Positions 9,166 through 18,540 are shown, counted from the first letter of the stretch. The stretch is 64,000 nucleotides of DNA from an uncultured Prevotellaceae bacterium (GCA_902776475.1 CACYQD010000004.1:1-64000); one strand, 5' to 3'. A program made the numbers and translations. Notes: a model not told the origin generated them from the sequence alone.

Positions 9166-9264
9166 GGCATCACCCCAAGTCTTCACGGAAGCGGAGACCG
9201 CAGAAGCCTATCAGAAGACGAAAAAAGGAAACAGTTTTTTTAACATACATTCATTTTTACACTC

Positions 9265-12200
9265 ATGAAGAAACTAACAAAGGTATTAGTGCTGGGCAGT
9301 GGAGCCCTGAAGATTGGACAAGCTGGTGAGTTTGACTACTCAGGATCGCAGGCCCTGAAAGCCTTGCGCGAGGAAGGCATCTCCAGCGTGCTGGTAAATC
9401 CCAACATCGCCACGATCCAGACGAGCGAAGGCATCGCCGACAAGGTGTATTTCCAACCCGTAACCCCCCACTTCGTCACGGAGATCATCAAGAAGGAGCG
9501 CCCTGACGGCATCCTGCTTGCCTTCGGCGGCCAGACAGCCCTCAACTGCGGCACCGAACTCTATCAGAACGGTACGCTGAAGGAATATGGCGTGGAAGTG
9601 CTGGGCACCAGTGTGGAAGCCATCATGAACACCGAGGACCGTGACCGCTTCGTGCGCAAGCTCGACGAGGTGGGACTGAAGACCCCTGTGAGCCATGCCG
9701 TGGAGAATATGGACGACGCACTGAAAGCCGCCCGCGAAATCGGATTCCCCATCATGATCCGCTCCGCCTACGCCCTCGGCGGCCTCGGTTCCGGTCTGTG
9801 CAACGACGAGAAAGGATTCCGCGAACTGGCAGAGAGCGCCTTTACCTTTGCCCCCCAGATCCTGGTGGAGGAAAGCCTGAAAGGATGGAAGGAAATCGAG
9901 TTTGAGGTGATCCGCGACGCCAACGACCGCTGCTTCACCGTCGCCTCGATGGAGAATTTCGACCCCCTCGGCATCCACACCGGCGAATCGATCGTCGTCG
10001 CCCCCACCTGTTCGCTCACCGACGAGCAAGTGAAGATGCTGCAGGACCTCTCCATCAAGTGTGTGAAGCACCTTAATATTGTAGGCGAGTGCAACATCCA
10101 GTTTGCCTTCAACGCCGAGACCAACGACTACCGCATCATCGAGATCAACGCCCGCCTGTCGCGCTCCTCAGCGCTGGCCTCCAAAGCCACCGGTTATCCG
10201 CTCGCCTTCGTGGCCGCCAAGATCGCCCTCGGCTATACCCTCGACCAGATCGGCGAGATGGGCACCCCCAACAGCGCCTACGTCGCACCGAGCCTCGACT
10301 ACATGATCTGCAAGATCCCCCGCTGGGACCTCACCAAGTTTGCCGGTGTGAGCCGCCTGATCGGTTCTTCGATGAAGTCCGTCGGCGAGATCATGAGCAT
10401 CGGCCGCACTTTTGAGGAGATGATCCAGAAGGGACTCCGCATGATCGGCCAGGGCATGCACGGATTCGTCGGCAACGACCATACCCGTTTCGAGAACCTC
10501 GACGACTCGCTCGCCAACCCCACCGACCTGCGCATCTTCGCCATCGCCCAGGCTCTGGAAGAAGGCTACACCATCGAGCGCATCGAGCAACTCACCAAGA
10601 TCGACAAATGGTTTATCTCACGCCTGAAGCGCATCGTCGATCTGAAGAACAAACTGATGACATTCAACAAGTTGGAAGACCTGAGCGATGACTTCCTGCA
10701 GGAAGTGAAAGCCGCCGGTTTCAGTGACTTCCAGATTGCCCGTTTCGTCCTGAAGCCCACCAGCGGCAACATGGAGAAAGAGAATCTCGAAGTGCGCCGC
10801 TACCGCCAGTCACGCGGCATCCAGCCCGCCGTGAAGCGCATCAACACCGTGGCCAGCGAACAGCCCGAACTGACCAACTACCTCTACTTCACATACAACA
10901 CCCCGCCCATCCACGACATCCCCTACTACAAGAACGAGAAATCCGTGGTGGTGATGGGCAGCGGCGCCTACCGCATCGGTTCGAGCGTGGAATTCGACTG
11001 GTGCTCGGTGAACGCCATCAACACCGCCCGCAAACTCGGCTACAAAGCCATCATGATCAACTACAACCCCGAGACCGTATCGACCGACTATGACATGTGC
11101 GACAGGCTCTACTTCGACGAACTGTCACTGGAGCGCGTGCTCGACGTCATCGAACTCGAACAGCCGCGTGGTGTCATCGTGAGCATGGGCGGTCAGATTC
11201 CCAACAACCTCGCCATGAAGTTGCACCGCCGCGGTGTGCCCATTCTCGGCACCAGCCCGGTGAACATCGACCGCGCCGAGAACCGCGACAAGTTCTCCGC
11301 AATGCTCGACAAACTCGGTGTTGATCAACCCGCCTGGCGCGCATTGACCTCCTTCGACGACATCAAGGAGTTTGTCGCCGAAGTGGGCTATCCCGTGCTG
11401 GTCCGCCCGAGCTATGTGCTCAGCGGCGCAGCCATGAACGTCTGCTACGACGATGAGGAACTGCACCGGTTCCTGGACATGGCCACCGAAGTGTCGAAAG
11501 ACTACCCCGTGGTGGTGAGCCAGTTCATGCAGGACACCAAGGAGATCGAGTTCGACGCCGTGGCCGACAAGGGTGAGATTGTGGAATATGCCATCAGCGA
11601 GCACATCGAGTACGCCGGTGTCCACTCCGGCGACGCCACGATGGTGTTCCCCGCACAGCATATCTATTTCTCCACCATCCGCCAGATCAAGAAAATCTCC
11701 CGCAAGATTGCGGCAGAGCTCAATATCAGCGGTCCGTTCAACATCCAGTACCTGGCCAAGAACCGCGAGGTGAAGGTCATCGAGTGCAACCTCCGCGCAT
11801 CACGCTCCTTCCCCTTCGTGTCGAAGATCCTGAAGCGCAACTTCATCGAGACCGCCACGAAGATCATGCTCGACGTGCCCTATACCAAACCCGACCGCTC
11901 GGAGTTTGACATCGACCGTATCGGCGTGAAGGCCAGCCAGTTCTCCTTCGCCCGTCTGCAGAATGCCGACCCCGTGCTCGGTGTCGATATGTCATCCACC
12001 GGCGAGGTGGGATGTCTGGGCGACTCGATGGACGAGGCCCTGCTCAACGCCCTCATCGCCACAGGCTACCGTCTGCCCGACCGCACGAAGCATCCCGCCA
12101 TCCTGATCAGCAGCGGTGGTGCCAAGGGCAAGGTTGACATGCTCGATCCCGCCAAGTTGCTCGACCTCAACGGTTACCGCATCTATGCCACCGCAGGAAC

Positions 12201-12498
12201 GGCTAAGTTCCTGAATGACAACGGCATCAAGGCCACCGCTGTGGCCTGGCCCGACGAGGAAGGCGAGAACAACGTGATGGACATGATCGCCGCTCACCAG
12301 TTTGACCTGGTGGTCAACGTGCCGAAGAACAACACGAAGCGCGAGTTGACGAATGGTTACCGCATCCGCCGCGCCGCCATCGACCACAACATCCCGCTGA
12401 TGACCAATGTGCGTCTGGCGAAAGCCTTCATCATGGCCTTCGTAGCGCTGGATGAGAAGGATATCCAAATCAAGAGTTGGCAGGAGTATAATTCGTAA
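9265..12498 (+). CDS. carB: Carbamoyl-phosphate synthase large subunit
   Basis: A 1077-residue enzyme with the full CarB architecture: two ATP-grasp halves (starting with VLGSGALKIGQAGEFDYSG and, near residue 566, VMGSGAYRIGSSVEFDWC), an oligomerisation region between them and a C-terminal MGS-like regulatory domain from about residue 950. It makes carbamoyl phosphate from bicarbonate, ATP and glutamine-derived ammonia for arginine and pyrimidine synthesis. The length equals that of E. coli CarB. The partner carA is not adjacent; an exported protein gene lies upstream. Hairpins at 12509-12533 and 12588-12617 follow the gene. Confidence 0.97.
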   Translation: MKKLTKVLVLGSGALKIGQAGEFDYSGSQALKALREEGISSVLVNPNIATIQTSEGIADKVYFQPVTPHFVTEIIKKERPDGILLAFGGQTALNCGTELYQNGTLKEYGVEVLGTSVEAIMNTEDRDRFVRKLDEVGLKTPVSHAVENMDDALKAAREIGFPIMIRSAYALGGLGSGLCNDEKGFRELAESAFTFAPQILVEESLKGWKEIEFEVIRDANDRCFTVASMENFDPLGIHTGESIVVAPTCSLTDEQVKMLQDLSIKCVKHLNIVGECNIQFAFNAETNDYRIIEINARLSRSSALASKATGYPLAFVAAKIALGYTLDQIGEMGTPNSAYVAPSLDYMICKIPRWDLTKFAGVSRLIGSSMKSVGEIMSIGRTFEEMIQKGLRMIGQGMHGFVGNDHTRFENLDDSLANPTDLRIFAIAQALEEGYTIERIEQLTKIDKWFISRLKRIVDLKNKLMTFNKLEDLSDDFLQEVKAAGFSDFQIARFVLKPTSGNMEKENLEVRRYRQSRGIQPAVKRINTVASEQPELTNYLYFTYNTPPIHDIPYYKNEKSVVVMGSGAYRIGSSVEFDWCSVNAINTARKLGYKAIMINYNPETVSTDYDMCDRLYFDELSLERVLDVIELEQPRGVIVSMGGQIPNNLAMKLHRRGVPILGTSPVNIDRAENRDKFSAMLDKLGVDQPAWRALTSFDDIKEFVAEVGYPVLVRPSYVLSGAAMNVCYDDEELHRFLDMATEVSKDYPVVVSQFMQDTKEIEFDAVADKGEIVEYAISEHIEYAGVHSGDATMVFPAQHIYFSTIRQIKKISRKIAAELNISGPFNIQYLAKNREVKVIECNLRASRSFPFVSKILKRNFIETATKIMLDVPYTKPDRSEFDIDRIGVKASQFSFARLQNADPVLGVDMSSTGEVGCLGDSMDEALLNALIATGYRLPDRTKHPAILISSGGAKGKVDMLDPAKLLDLNGYRIYATAGTAKFLNDNGIKATAVAWPDEEGENNVMDMIAAHQFDLVVNVPKNNTKRELTNGYRIRRAAIDHNIPLMTNVRLAKAFIMAFVALDEKDIQIKSWQEYNS

Positions 12499-12508
12499 GA
12501 GCGTCTCT

Positions 12509-12533
12509 CCCATCCTCTCCTAGAGGGGATGGG
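12509..12533. terminator. Hairpin after carB (11-bp stem)
   Basis: Eleven base pairs (one G-T wobble) around a 3-nt loop, starting 11 bases after the carB stop. The arms (CCCATCCTCTC and matching GAGGGGATGGG) resemble the CTCTCCC/GGGAGAG arms of the repeats near purA. No T-run follows, so it may be a REP-like element acting as an mRNA end. Confidence 0.5.
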
Positions 12534-12587
12534 ATGACAGATTACAGACAAGAAAGGACACGATGGTTTATGCCACCGGTGTTTATT

Positions 12588-12617
12588 AACTCTGGCTGGG
12601 CTAGCCCAGCCAGAGTT
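12588..12617. repeat. Perfect 30-bp palindrome
   Basis: Positions 12588-12617 are identical to their own reverse complement over 30 bases (half-site AACTCTGGCTGGGCT). It lies between carB and the AT-rich glycosyltransferase gene. As RNA it would make a 13-bp stem with a tight loop. A smaller inverted repeat (7-bp arms) follows at 12675-12694. A bidirectional terminator or mobile-element scar are both possible. Confidence 0.65.
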
Positions 12618-12717
12618 TGCCCCCAAAGGTACGCTCTGAATTGTTCTTGTATTCTTGACTATTCAGCGACAAAACAACTGACTCTGTTCAGTTGACGTAT
12701 CCACATTATTATATATC

Positions 12718-14223
12718 ATGAAGAAGGAAATAATCACGAGAGACAAGTTGTACGCATTTATTTATTGTGTATTCATCTCTTTTATATTTTTACTTATCTT
12801 TTCCATTTCTTCATCACCTCTCTATACCTTTCCCTTTACCCATGATTCTGGCATTTTTCAGATTATTGGCAAAGAATGGATGAATGGATTAGTTCCTTAT
12901 AGAGACATTTGGGATAACAAAGGCCCTTTATTGTATTTTGTCAATGGCTTAGGTTATCTTATGACAGGCAATAAGATAGGAATATTTATCATTCAACTCT
13001 TCAATTTGTCAATTGCTATATTTATCCTTTATAAACTTTTTCGGTTAGAATTCTCCTTTTATAAATCCCTATTCTTAACGTCCTTTATCCTGATCTGGCT
13101 TTCCAACACTATTTATAATAATTCTGTCGGGGAATATATTTTAATTCCACTTAATCTTTCTTATTATCTTCTATATAAATGGCTTAAATCGTTCACTATT
13201 TCGAAAGCTAACCATCCATATTCTTATTCAATAGTCTATGGCATTACACTTGGATTTGGTTTTCTTTTAAGATTAACAGATGTATTGACTCTCTTTATGA
13301 CATTGATTGTCATTTCATTCTATATTCTATCTTTTCGTCAATGGACTAACTGGTTTATCAACTTTCTAATTTGTCTTGGTAGTTTTATTATATCTATTAT
13401 TCCATTTATTTTTTATTTCTTCACGAAGGGCGCATTTGACGATTTTTGGTATGCTACAATTAGTCATAATTTCGAATACTTAAGTCAAAGTGAGTTTAAA
13501 TCGTATTATTGGTATGGCATAGGCAGCTTTTCCCTCTCATTTGCTAATTATATCGGAATATTATTGGGAGGAATACTAGTTCTATTGTTCAATAGGAAAA
13601 GAAAGTACTTCGCAATATCGTGGATAGTACCTTCACTAACCATGTTATTATTGCTATTTAACAGTTATGCAAGCGGTAACTATGCCATATCATCCATGCC
13701 TTTCTTCTGCTTTGTAGTCATAGAATTATCTTACTTGCACTATAATAGAAAATCTTCTGTATATCCTTTGTTTTTGTATCTTTTTTTTGGTTTGCTAAGT
13801 AGTGGTTTTATCTATCAATTATGGCAAACGAAGACAAGAGACAGTAAACCCAATCCTATGATAGGACTATATAAAAAAGTAGAACATACCATTCCAATTG
13901 AAGAAAGAAATTTATTTATAGCTTACAATTGTAAGGCTGATATATATTATTATACATCGTTGAGACCTTGTTATCCATATTTTATAACCATGCAGCACTA
14001 TTTAAATTCGGATAAAGACTCTTTGAGGAAAAAAATCATTAATGCTTATAAAACACGCAAAGCAAAATGGATTTTAGTAAGATATCCCACTTATCCCAAC
14101 TTCATAAAAGGCATTTTAAATAGATACTACGATGTTGAAATGAACTTTCCGCGAGAGGAGTTTTCATTATATCATATCAAAGAGGGGAGATGCGCCACAA
14201 AAGTTAGAGACGCCACACTGTGA
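12718..14223 (+). CDS. GT-C-type integral membrane glycosyltransferase (GT39/ArnT-like)
   Basis: A 501-residue protein with roughly ten hydrophobic segments. The first periplasmic loop contains HDSG (Asp43) and PYRDIWDNKGP (60-70), the pattern of GT-C enzymes such as ArnT and protein O-mannosyltransferases, which use polyprenyl-phosphate sugars outside the membrane. The sugar and acceptor cannot be inferred. The gene is strongly AT-rich while carB beside it is GC-rich, and it stands alone between palindromes, which suggests horizontal acquisition. Its last codons (VRDATL and stop) are encoded by the left half of the hairpin at 14206-14230. Confidence 0.72.
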   Translation: MKKEIITRDKLYAFIYCVFISFIFLLIFSISSSPLYTFPFTHDSGIFQIIGKEWMNGLVPYRDIWDNKGPLLYFVNGLGYLMTGNKIGIFIIQLFNLSIAIFILYKLFRLEFSFYKSLFLTSFILIWLSNTIYNNSVGEYILIPLNLSYYLLYKWLKSFTISKANHPYSYSIVYGITLGFGFLLRLTDVLTLFMTLIVISFYILSFRQWTNWFINFLICLGSFIISIIPFIFYFFTKGAFDDFWYATISHNFEYLSQSEFKSYYWYGIGSFSLSFANYIGILLGGILVLLFNRKRKYFAISWIVPSLTMLLLLFNSYASGNYAISSMPFFCFVVIELSYLHYNRKSSVYPLFLYLFFGLLSSGFIYQLWQTKTRDSKPNPMIGLYKKVEHTIPIEERNLFIAYNCKADIYYYTSLRPCYPYFITMQHYLNSDKDSLRKKIINAYKTRKAKWILVRYPTYPNFIKGILNRYYDVEMNFPREEFSLYHIKEGRCATKVRDATL

Positions 14224-14230
14224 CGTCTCT
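14206..14230. terminator. Hairpin overlapping the 3' end of the membrane glycosyltransferase gene
   Basis: AGAGACG at 14206-14212 pairs with CGTCTCT at 14224-14230. After one mismatch the pairing continues for four more base pairs around a single-base loop. The TGA stop of the upstream gene (14221-14223) lies inside it. It could terminate transcription or be a REP-like insertion that rewrote the gene end. Confidence 0.5.
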
Positions 14231-14300
14231 ACATTATGGTTAAATCAAATGCTCTATTGCTAGATTAAAGGCATCTACTATTGGAGTAAAAGCACCATTT

Positions 14301-15305
14301 TTAGATCAAATATACCCAATGGGCGTTTTTGGAGAGCGAGAATTTGATTTTCTTGTTTTTGGGGATGCTGGGCTTTTTCCACTCGCCGTTGAGGATGCGG
14401 ATGACGGTTTTCTTGCCAGCGGGAGCGGCATCGACAGCCTTCTGAAGGTCCATATAATTGCCATGACCGTCGGCGGCAACGATGAAATCATAGTGACGGA
14501 CGTACTTTTTCAGAGCAGGGACTTCTTTGGCCATTGCATCCACTAAAAGGCCGGCCACGACATGGGCGCCATAAACATTGTAGTGAGTGTTGTCCTCACG
14601 GCCATTGGGAATGGACGGGTTCTCGCCCGGTTTGAACCACATGTGCAGTTTCTTGGAACCTTCTGGGCCAAGGCCCTGTTCCAATTCATGCGTGATGCGG
14701 TTGGCATCCACGAAAGGCGTGTTTGTGGCCTTCGCCACGTTGCGCGGTGCGACGATGTAGTCGCCGTGTGTATCAACAAGGACATCGCCCTCAGGCTGTT
14801 TCTCACCTGTGAAAACTGTGTTGCGCAGTTTTTCGTCATCGTCATTGGCAGGAGCCTGAGCCTGGAAATTTCGCCTCACCACGGCATTCATCAAGATGGG
14901 TTTTCCGCCCCTTTCCCTTGTTTCAACGATGAATTTCGTCAGATTGGCGTCGAAAGTCGACCCCGGATCTGTATGGCGATCCTCTTTCGGTTTCTCGTCG
15001 TTGTGTCCAAACTGAATCACCACATAGTCACCCGGTTTGATACGGTCGAGCACCACCTTCCAACGTCCCTCGTCGATAAAACTCTTCGACGAACGGCCGT
15101 TGACCGCATGGTTATCGACGATGATGTCGTCGGTGAAGAATCCCTGCAAGGCCATCCCCCACCCTCGCTCAGGTTTCTCGTTGTCAATAGCCTTGTTGGC
15201 CATGGTCGAGTCGCCAATCATAAAGATCGTGATGGGGCGCTTCGACGATGACGCCAAGCACAACGTCAAGATGAGCGAAAATAATATAATAAGGTAGCGT
15301 CTCAT
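14301..15305 (-). CDS. SGNH/CE12 acetylesterase with truncated C-terminal pectinesterase domain
   Basis: A 334-residue exported protein. A signal peptide (about 20 residues) precedes an SGNH hydrolase of the rhamnogalacturonan acetylesterase type: GDST with Ser33, then N in AVNGRSSKSF, FGHND, and a DNTHYNVYG block carrying the Asp/His pair. The role would be removing acetyl groups from pectin. Residues about 272-334 (YDFIVAADGHGNYMDLQKAV onward) match only the first 60 residues of a CE8 pectin methylesterase, then the frame stops. Full-length CE12-CE8 fusions exist in Bacteroidota, so this looks like a two-domain enzyme that lost most of its second domain. The esterase domain appears complete and could still work. 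Confidence 0.8.
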   Translation of the reverse strand: MRRYLIILFSLILTLCLASSSKRPITIFMIGDSTMANKAIDNEKPERGWGMALQGFFTDDIIVDNHAVNGRSSKSFIDEGRWKVVLDRIKPGDYVVIQFGHNDEKPKEDRHTDPGSTFDANLTKFIVETRERGGKPILMNAVVRRNFQAQAPANDDDEKLRNTVFTGEKQPEGDVLVDTHGDYIVAPRNVAKATNTPFVDANRITHELEQGLGPEGSKKLHMWFKPGENPSIPNGREDNTHYNVYGAHVVAGLLVDAMAKEVPALKKYVRHYDFIVAADGHGNYMDLQKAVDAAPAGKKTVIRILNGEWKKPSIPKNKKIKFSLSKNAHWVYLI

Positions 15306-15320
15306 ATTTGATATTTAATA

Positions 15321-15420
15321 ATCGGCGAAGCCGGAGTCAATTTTCAATTATAAATTTTCAATCGGCGTAGCCAGAATCAATTTTCAATCTTCAATTTTCA
15401 ATCGGCGAAGCCGGAGTCAA
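15321..15420. repeat. Three copies of a 40-bp-period repeat
   Basis: A 20-bp core (ATCGGCGAAGCCGGAGTCAA) occurs at 15321-15340 and 15401-15420, with a variant at 15361-15380 (ATCGGCGTAGCCAGAATCAA), exactly 40 bp apart. TTTTCAAT-rich spacers separate the cores. The third copy runs into the 3' end of hisS and supplies its stop codon. Confidence 0.85.
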
Positions 15421-16784
15421 TCTTCAATTTTCAATATGAATTGAACCATTTCCTCTGGAGTCACCAGTTGCTGTTCGCCTGTGGTCATGTTTTTCAGTGT
15501 GACCTTGTTTTCCGCCATTTCGTTGTCGCCTGCAAGGGCTACGAAACGGATGCCCTTGGCGTTGGCATACGCCATCTGCTTCTTCATCTTGGCTTTGTCG
15601 GGGAAGATTTCGCAACTGATGCCCTCTGCACGACACTTGCCGGCGATTGGCATGCAATAAGCGACCTCGCGCTCACCGAAATTGATGAAGAGCACCTGTG
15701 TTGCCGCCACCGCCTCTTTCGGATAGAGGTCGAGCGTGTTGAGCACGTCGAAGATACGGTCGGCACCGAACGAGATGCCCACGCCACTCAGTCCCGGCAT
15801 GCCGAAAATGCCCGTCAGATTGTCGTAGCGTCCGCCGCCGGTGATGCTGCCAATCTGTACATCGAGTGCCTTCACCTCGAAGATGGCCCCCGTATAGTAG
15901 TTGAGGCCACGCGCCAAGGTCAGGTCTAGTTCGATTTCATTTTTCAGTCCGCAGTTTTTGAGTGTGTCGAGGATGGTTCTCACCTCCTCTACGCCCTTGA
16001 GGCCTGTCTCCGACTGAGCCAACACCTCGGCGATGGTGGTCAGTTTCTCCTCATTGCTTCCTGAGAGGGCAATGATTGGTTGCAGTTTGTCAATGGCCTC
16101 CTGGCTGATACCATCCGCAGCCAGTTCTGCGTTCACGCCCTCCAGACCAATCTTGTCGAGTTTGTCGATGGCCACGGTGATATCCACGATTTTGTCAGCT
16201 TCACCAATCACCTCTGCGATGCCAGTGAGGATTTTGCGGTTATTGATTTTAATCATCACCCGGATGCCCAGACGGCTGAAAACGGTATCGATGATCTGCA
16301 TCAGTTCCACCTCGTTGAGCAGCGAGTCGCTGCCCACAATGTCCGCGTCGCACTGGTAGAATTCGCGGTAGCGGCCCTTCTGAGGACGGTCGGCGCGCCA
16401 CACCGGTTGGATCTGATAGCGCTTGAAGGGCAGTTGCAGTTCCTCGCGGTGCATCACCACATAGCGGGCGAACGGCACCGTGAGGTCGTAGCGCAGGCCC
16501 TTCTCGCAGATGCGGGAGGCCAGTTTCAGCGGTTGGCGGCTGGTTAGTTCCTCGTCGCTCACTTTTGCGGTAAAATCGCCGGAGTTGAGCACTTTGAAGA
16601 GCAGTTTGTCGCCCTCCTCGCCATATTTTCCCATCAGCGTCTGGAGCGTCTCCATGGCCGGTGTCTCGATTTGCTGGAAGCCATAGAGTGCATAGACCTC
16701 GCGGATGGTATCAAAGATGTAATTGCGCTTCGCCATCTCCATCGGAGAGAAATCGCGCGTTCCTTTGGGGATATTTGGTTTCAT
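15417..16784 (-). CDS. hisS: Histidine--tRNA ligase
   Basis: A 455-residue class II aminoacyl-tRNA synthetase that charges tRNA-His. It starts with [20 protein letters not shown], has motif 2 around [20 protein letters not shown], the histidine motif [14 protein letters not shown] and motif 3 GGGRYDNL, then an anticodon-binding C-terminal domain. The length is slightly above the E. coli enzyme, as usual in Bacteroidota. The last residues (LKIED) and the stop codon are read from the repeat array at 15321-15420. Confidence 0.96.
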   Translation of the reverse strand: MKPNIPKGTRDFSPMEMAKRNYIFDTIREVYALYGFQQIETPAMETLQTLMGKYGEEGDKLLFKVLNSGDFTAKVSDEELTSRQPLKLASRICEKGLRYDLTVPFARYVVMHREELQLPFKRYQIQPVWRADRPQKGRYREFYQCDADIVGSDSLLNEVELMQIIDTVFSRLGIRVMIKINNRKILTGIAEVIGEADKIVDITVAIDKLDKIGLEGVNAELAADGISQEAIDKLQPIIALSGSNEEKLTTIAEVLAQSETGLKGVEEVRTILDTLKNCGLKNEIELDLTLARGLNYYTGAIFEVKALDVQIGSITGGGRYDNLTGIFGMPGLSGVGISFGADRIFDVLNTLDLYPKEAVAATQVLFINFGEREVAYCMPIAGKCRAEGISCEIFPDKAKMKKQMAYANAKGIRFVALAGDNEMAENKVTLKNMTTGEQQLVTPEEMVQFILKIED

Positions 16785-16947
16785 TGGTCTTTGTTAAAAT
16801 AAGATCGTCCAAACCATTAGTGGTTTTCTTTGACTCTGGTTTATAAATTTTTATAAAATCGTTTTCTTTACCTTTTTTATTTTTAGCACGTGGATATTCA
16901 CAGCCTGTATAATATTTATTTCCTGGGGCTTGATGGGCGACGTGGGA

Positions 16948-17170
16948 CCCCTCACCTAACCTCTCCCGGAGGGAGAGGGATTCTTTCCTGGGCAGGATGG
17001 CATCGTGGGCCCCTCACCTAACCTCTCCCGGAGGGAGAGGGATCTTTTCCTGGGCAGGATGGGCATCGTGGGGCCCTCACCTAACCTCTCCCAAAGGGAG
17101 AGGGATAGATATGCATGGCTTCACAAAGGAAACTGCCCCTCTCCCTCTGGGAGAGGACGGGTGAGGGCTC
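16948..17170. repeat. REP-like array: three tandem 62-63-bp units plus one inverted copy
   Basis: The motif CCCTCACCTAACCTCTCCC followed by its partly palindromic arm GGAGGGAGAGGGA begins at about 16948, 17010 and 17074, a period of 62-63 bp, with the linker CCTGGGCAGGATGGGCATCG partly conserved. A fourth copy in opposite orientation is at 17136-17170. The array fills the gap 16785-17174 between hisS and the purA 3' end and could act as the purA terminator. No gene is seen in this gap. Confidence 0.85.
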
Positions 17171-17174
17171 AGAG

Positions 17175-18446
17175 TTATCTGACGATGGTTTGCTCTCTGT
17201 CCGGGCCGATGGAGATGATGCGGATGGGCGTCTCCAACTGCTCCTCGAGGAAATCCACGTATGCCTTGAAGGGTGCCGGGAACTGCTCCTCCGATGTCAT
17301 CTTCGTCATGTCGGTCTTCCAGCCGGGGAGTTCGACATAGACGGGTTCGATGTCCTTCTCGATATCGAAGGGGAAGTCCTTGATTTCCACGCCTTTCTGA
17401 CGGTATGCCACACAAGCCTTGATGGTGTCGAAGCCGTCGAGCACGTCGCTCTTCATCATGATGAGCTGCGTCACGCCATTCACCATGATCGAGTAGCGCA
17501 GGGCCACCAGGTCAATCCAACCACAGCGGCGCTCACGTCCTGTCACGGCGCCATACTCATGGCCGAGCTGACGGATGGTAGCACCCGTCTCGTCGAAGAG
17601 TTCTGTGGGGAATGGTCCGGCTCCTACCCTCGTGCAGTAAGCCTTCATGATGCCATAGACCTCGCCGATCTTGTTGGGACCGATGCCAAGGCCCGTGCAG
17701 GCACCGGCACAGATCGTGTTCGAGGAGGTGACAAACGGATAACTGCCGAAATCCACGTCGAGCATCGTGCCCTGGGCGCCCTCGCAGAGGATGCTCTTGC
17801 CCTCGCGGAGGAAATTGTTGATCTCATGCTCGCTGTCCACCACCTGGAATTGCTTGATGTACTCGATGCCCTCCATCCATTTCTTCTCCACCTCCGTAAT
17901 GTCGTAGTCGGTGAAGCCCAGGTTTTTGAGCATCTGCTCGTGGCGCGCCTTGTGAGCCGCATATTTCTCCTCGAAATGGTCAAAGATGTCACCCACACGT
18001 AGTCCGTTACGCGACACCTTGTCCGTATAGGTCGGTCCGATGCCCTTGCCCGTCGTGCCCACCTTGCTCTTGCCCTTCGCTGCCTCCAGTGCTGCGTCCA
18101 GCAACCGGTGTGTCGGCATGATCAGGTGCGCCTTCTTCGAGATGTGCAGACGGCTGTGAAGATCGTGTCCACTGCGCTCCAGGTCCTTTGCCTCATCCAT
18201 GAAGAGATCCGGTGCCATTACCACGCCATTGCCGATGATGTTCACCTTTCCACCCTGGAAAATGCCCGACGGAATGCTTCTGAGCACATATTTCTGACCC
18301 TCAAACTCCAACGTGTGGCCCGCATTTGGTCCGCCTTGGAATCTGGCCACCACATCATAATGCGGTGTGAGCACGTCCACTACTTTTCCTTTTCCTTCGT
18401 CGCCCCACTGGAGTCCCAGCAAGACATCAACCTTTCCTTTGTTCAT
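17175..18446 (-). CDS. purA: Adenylosuccinate synthetase
   Basis: A 423-residue enzyme that joins IMP and aspartate using GTP in AMP synthesis. The N-terminal signature LQWGDEGKGK (residues 12-21) carries the catalytic Asp, and the PNAGHT block with catalytic His follows at about 40-45. TTGKGIGPTY near 121-130 and a GRERRCGWID block in the second half are typical. The length is normal. The gene lies downstream of the Fur-family gene, separated by a 132-bp gap carrying another REP-like hairpin. Confidence 0.97.
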   Translation of the reverse strand: MNKGKVDVLLGLQWGDEGKGKVVDVLTPHYDVVARFQGGPNAGHTLEFEGQKYVLRSIPSGIFQGGKVNIIGNGVVMAPDLFMDEAKDLERSGHDLHSRLHISKKAHLIMPTHRLLDAALEAAKGKSKVGTTGKGIGPTYTDKVSRNGLRVGDIFDHFEEKYAAHKARHEQMLKNLGFTDYDITEVEKKWMEGIEYIKQFQVVDSEHEINNFLREGKSILCEGAQGTMLDVDFGSYPFVTSSNTICAGACTGLGIGPNKIGEVYGIMKAYCTRVGAGPFPTELFDETGATIRQLGHEYGAVTGRERRCGWIDLVALRYSIMVNGVTQLIMMKSDVLDGFDTIKACVAYRQKGVEIKDFPFDIEKDIEPVYVELPGWKTDMTKMTSEEQFPAPFKAYVDFLEEQLETPIRIISIGPDREQTIVR

Positions 18447-18540
18447 TCTTGGTTCTATTTTATTTGATATGTCAAATCAACTAAATCCTTTTCACCGGAT
18501 GCGACTCTTGGCAGAGAATGTTGCCCTTGCTGGGGGCTTT

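Noticed and set aside
15321..17170. CRISPR array
   Set aside because: The repeats near hisS and purA are few, have conserved or T-rich linkers in place of unique spacers, and no cas genes are nearby.
17005..17340. 111-codon frame across the REP-like array
   Set aside because: It consists of repeat translation (SPNLSRRERD-type) and then antisense purA; not a gene.
18462..18477. 6-bp inverted repeat before purA (ATTTGA/TCAAAT)
   Set aside because: Short and A/T-rich; expected by chance at this frequency, though it could be an operator.
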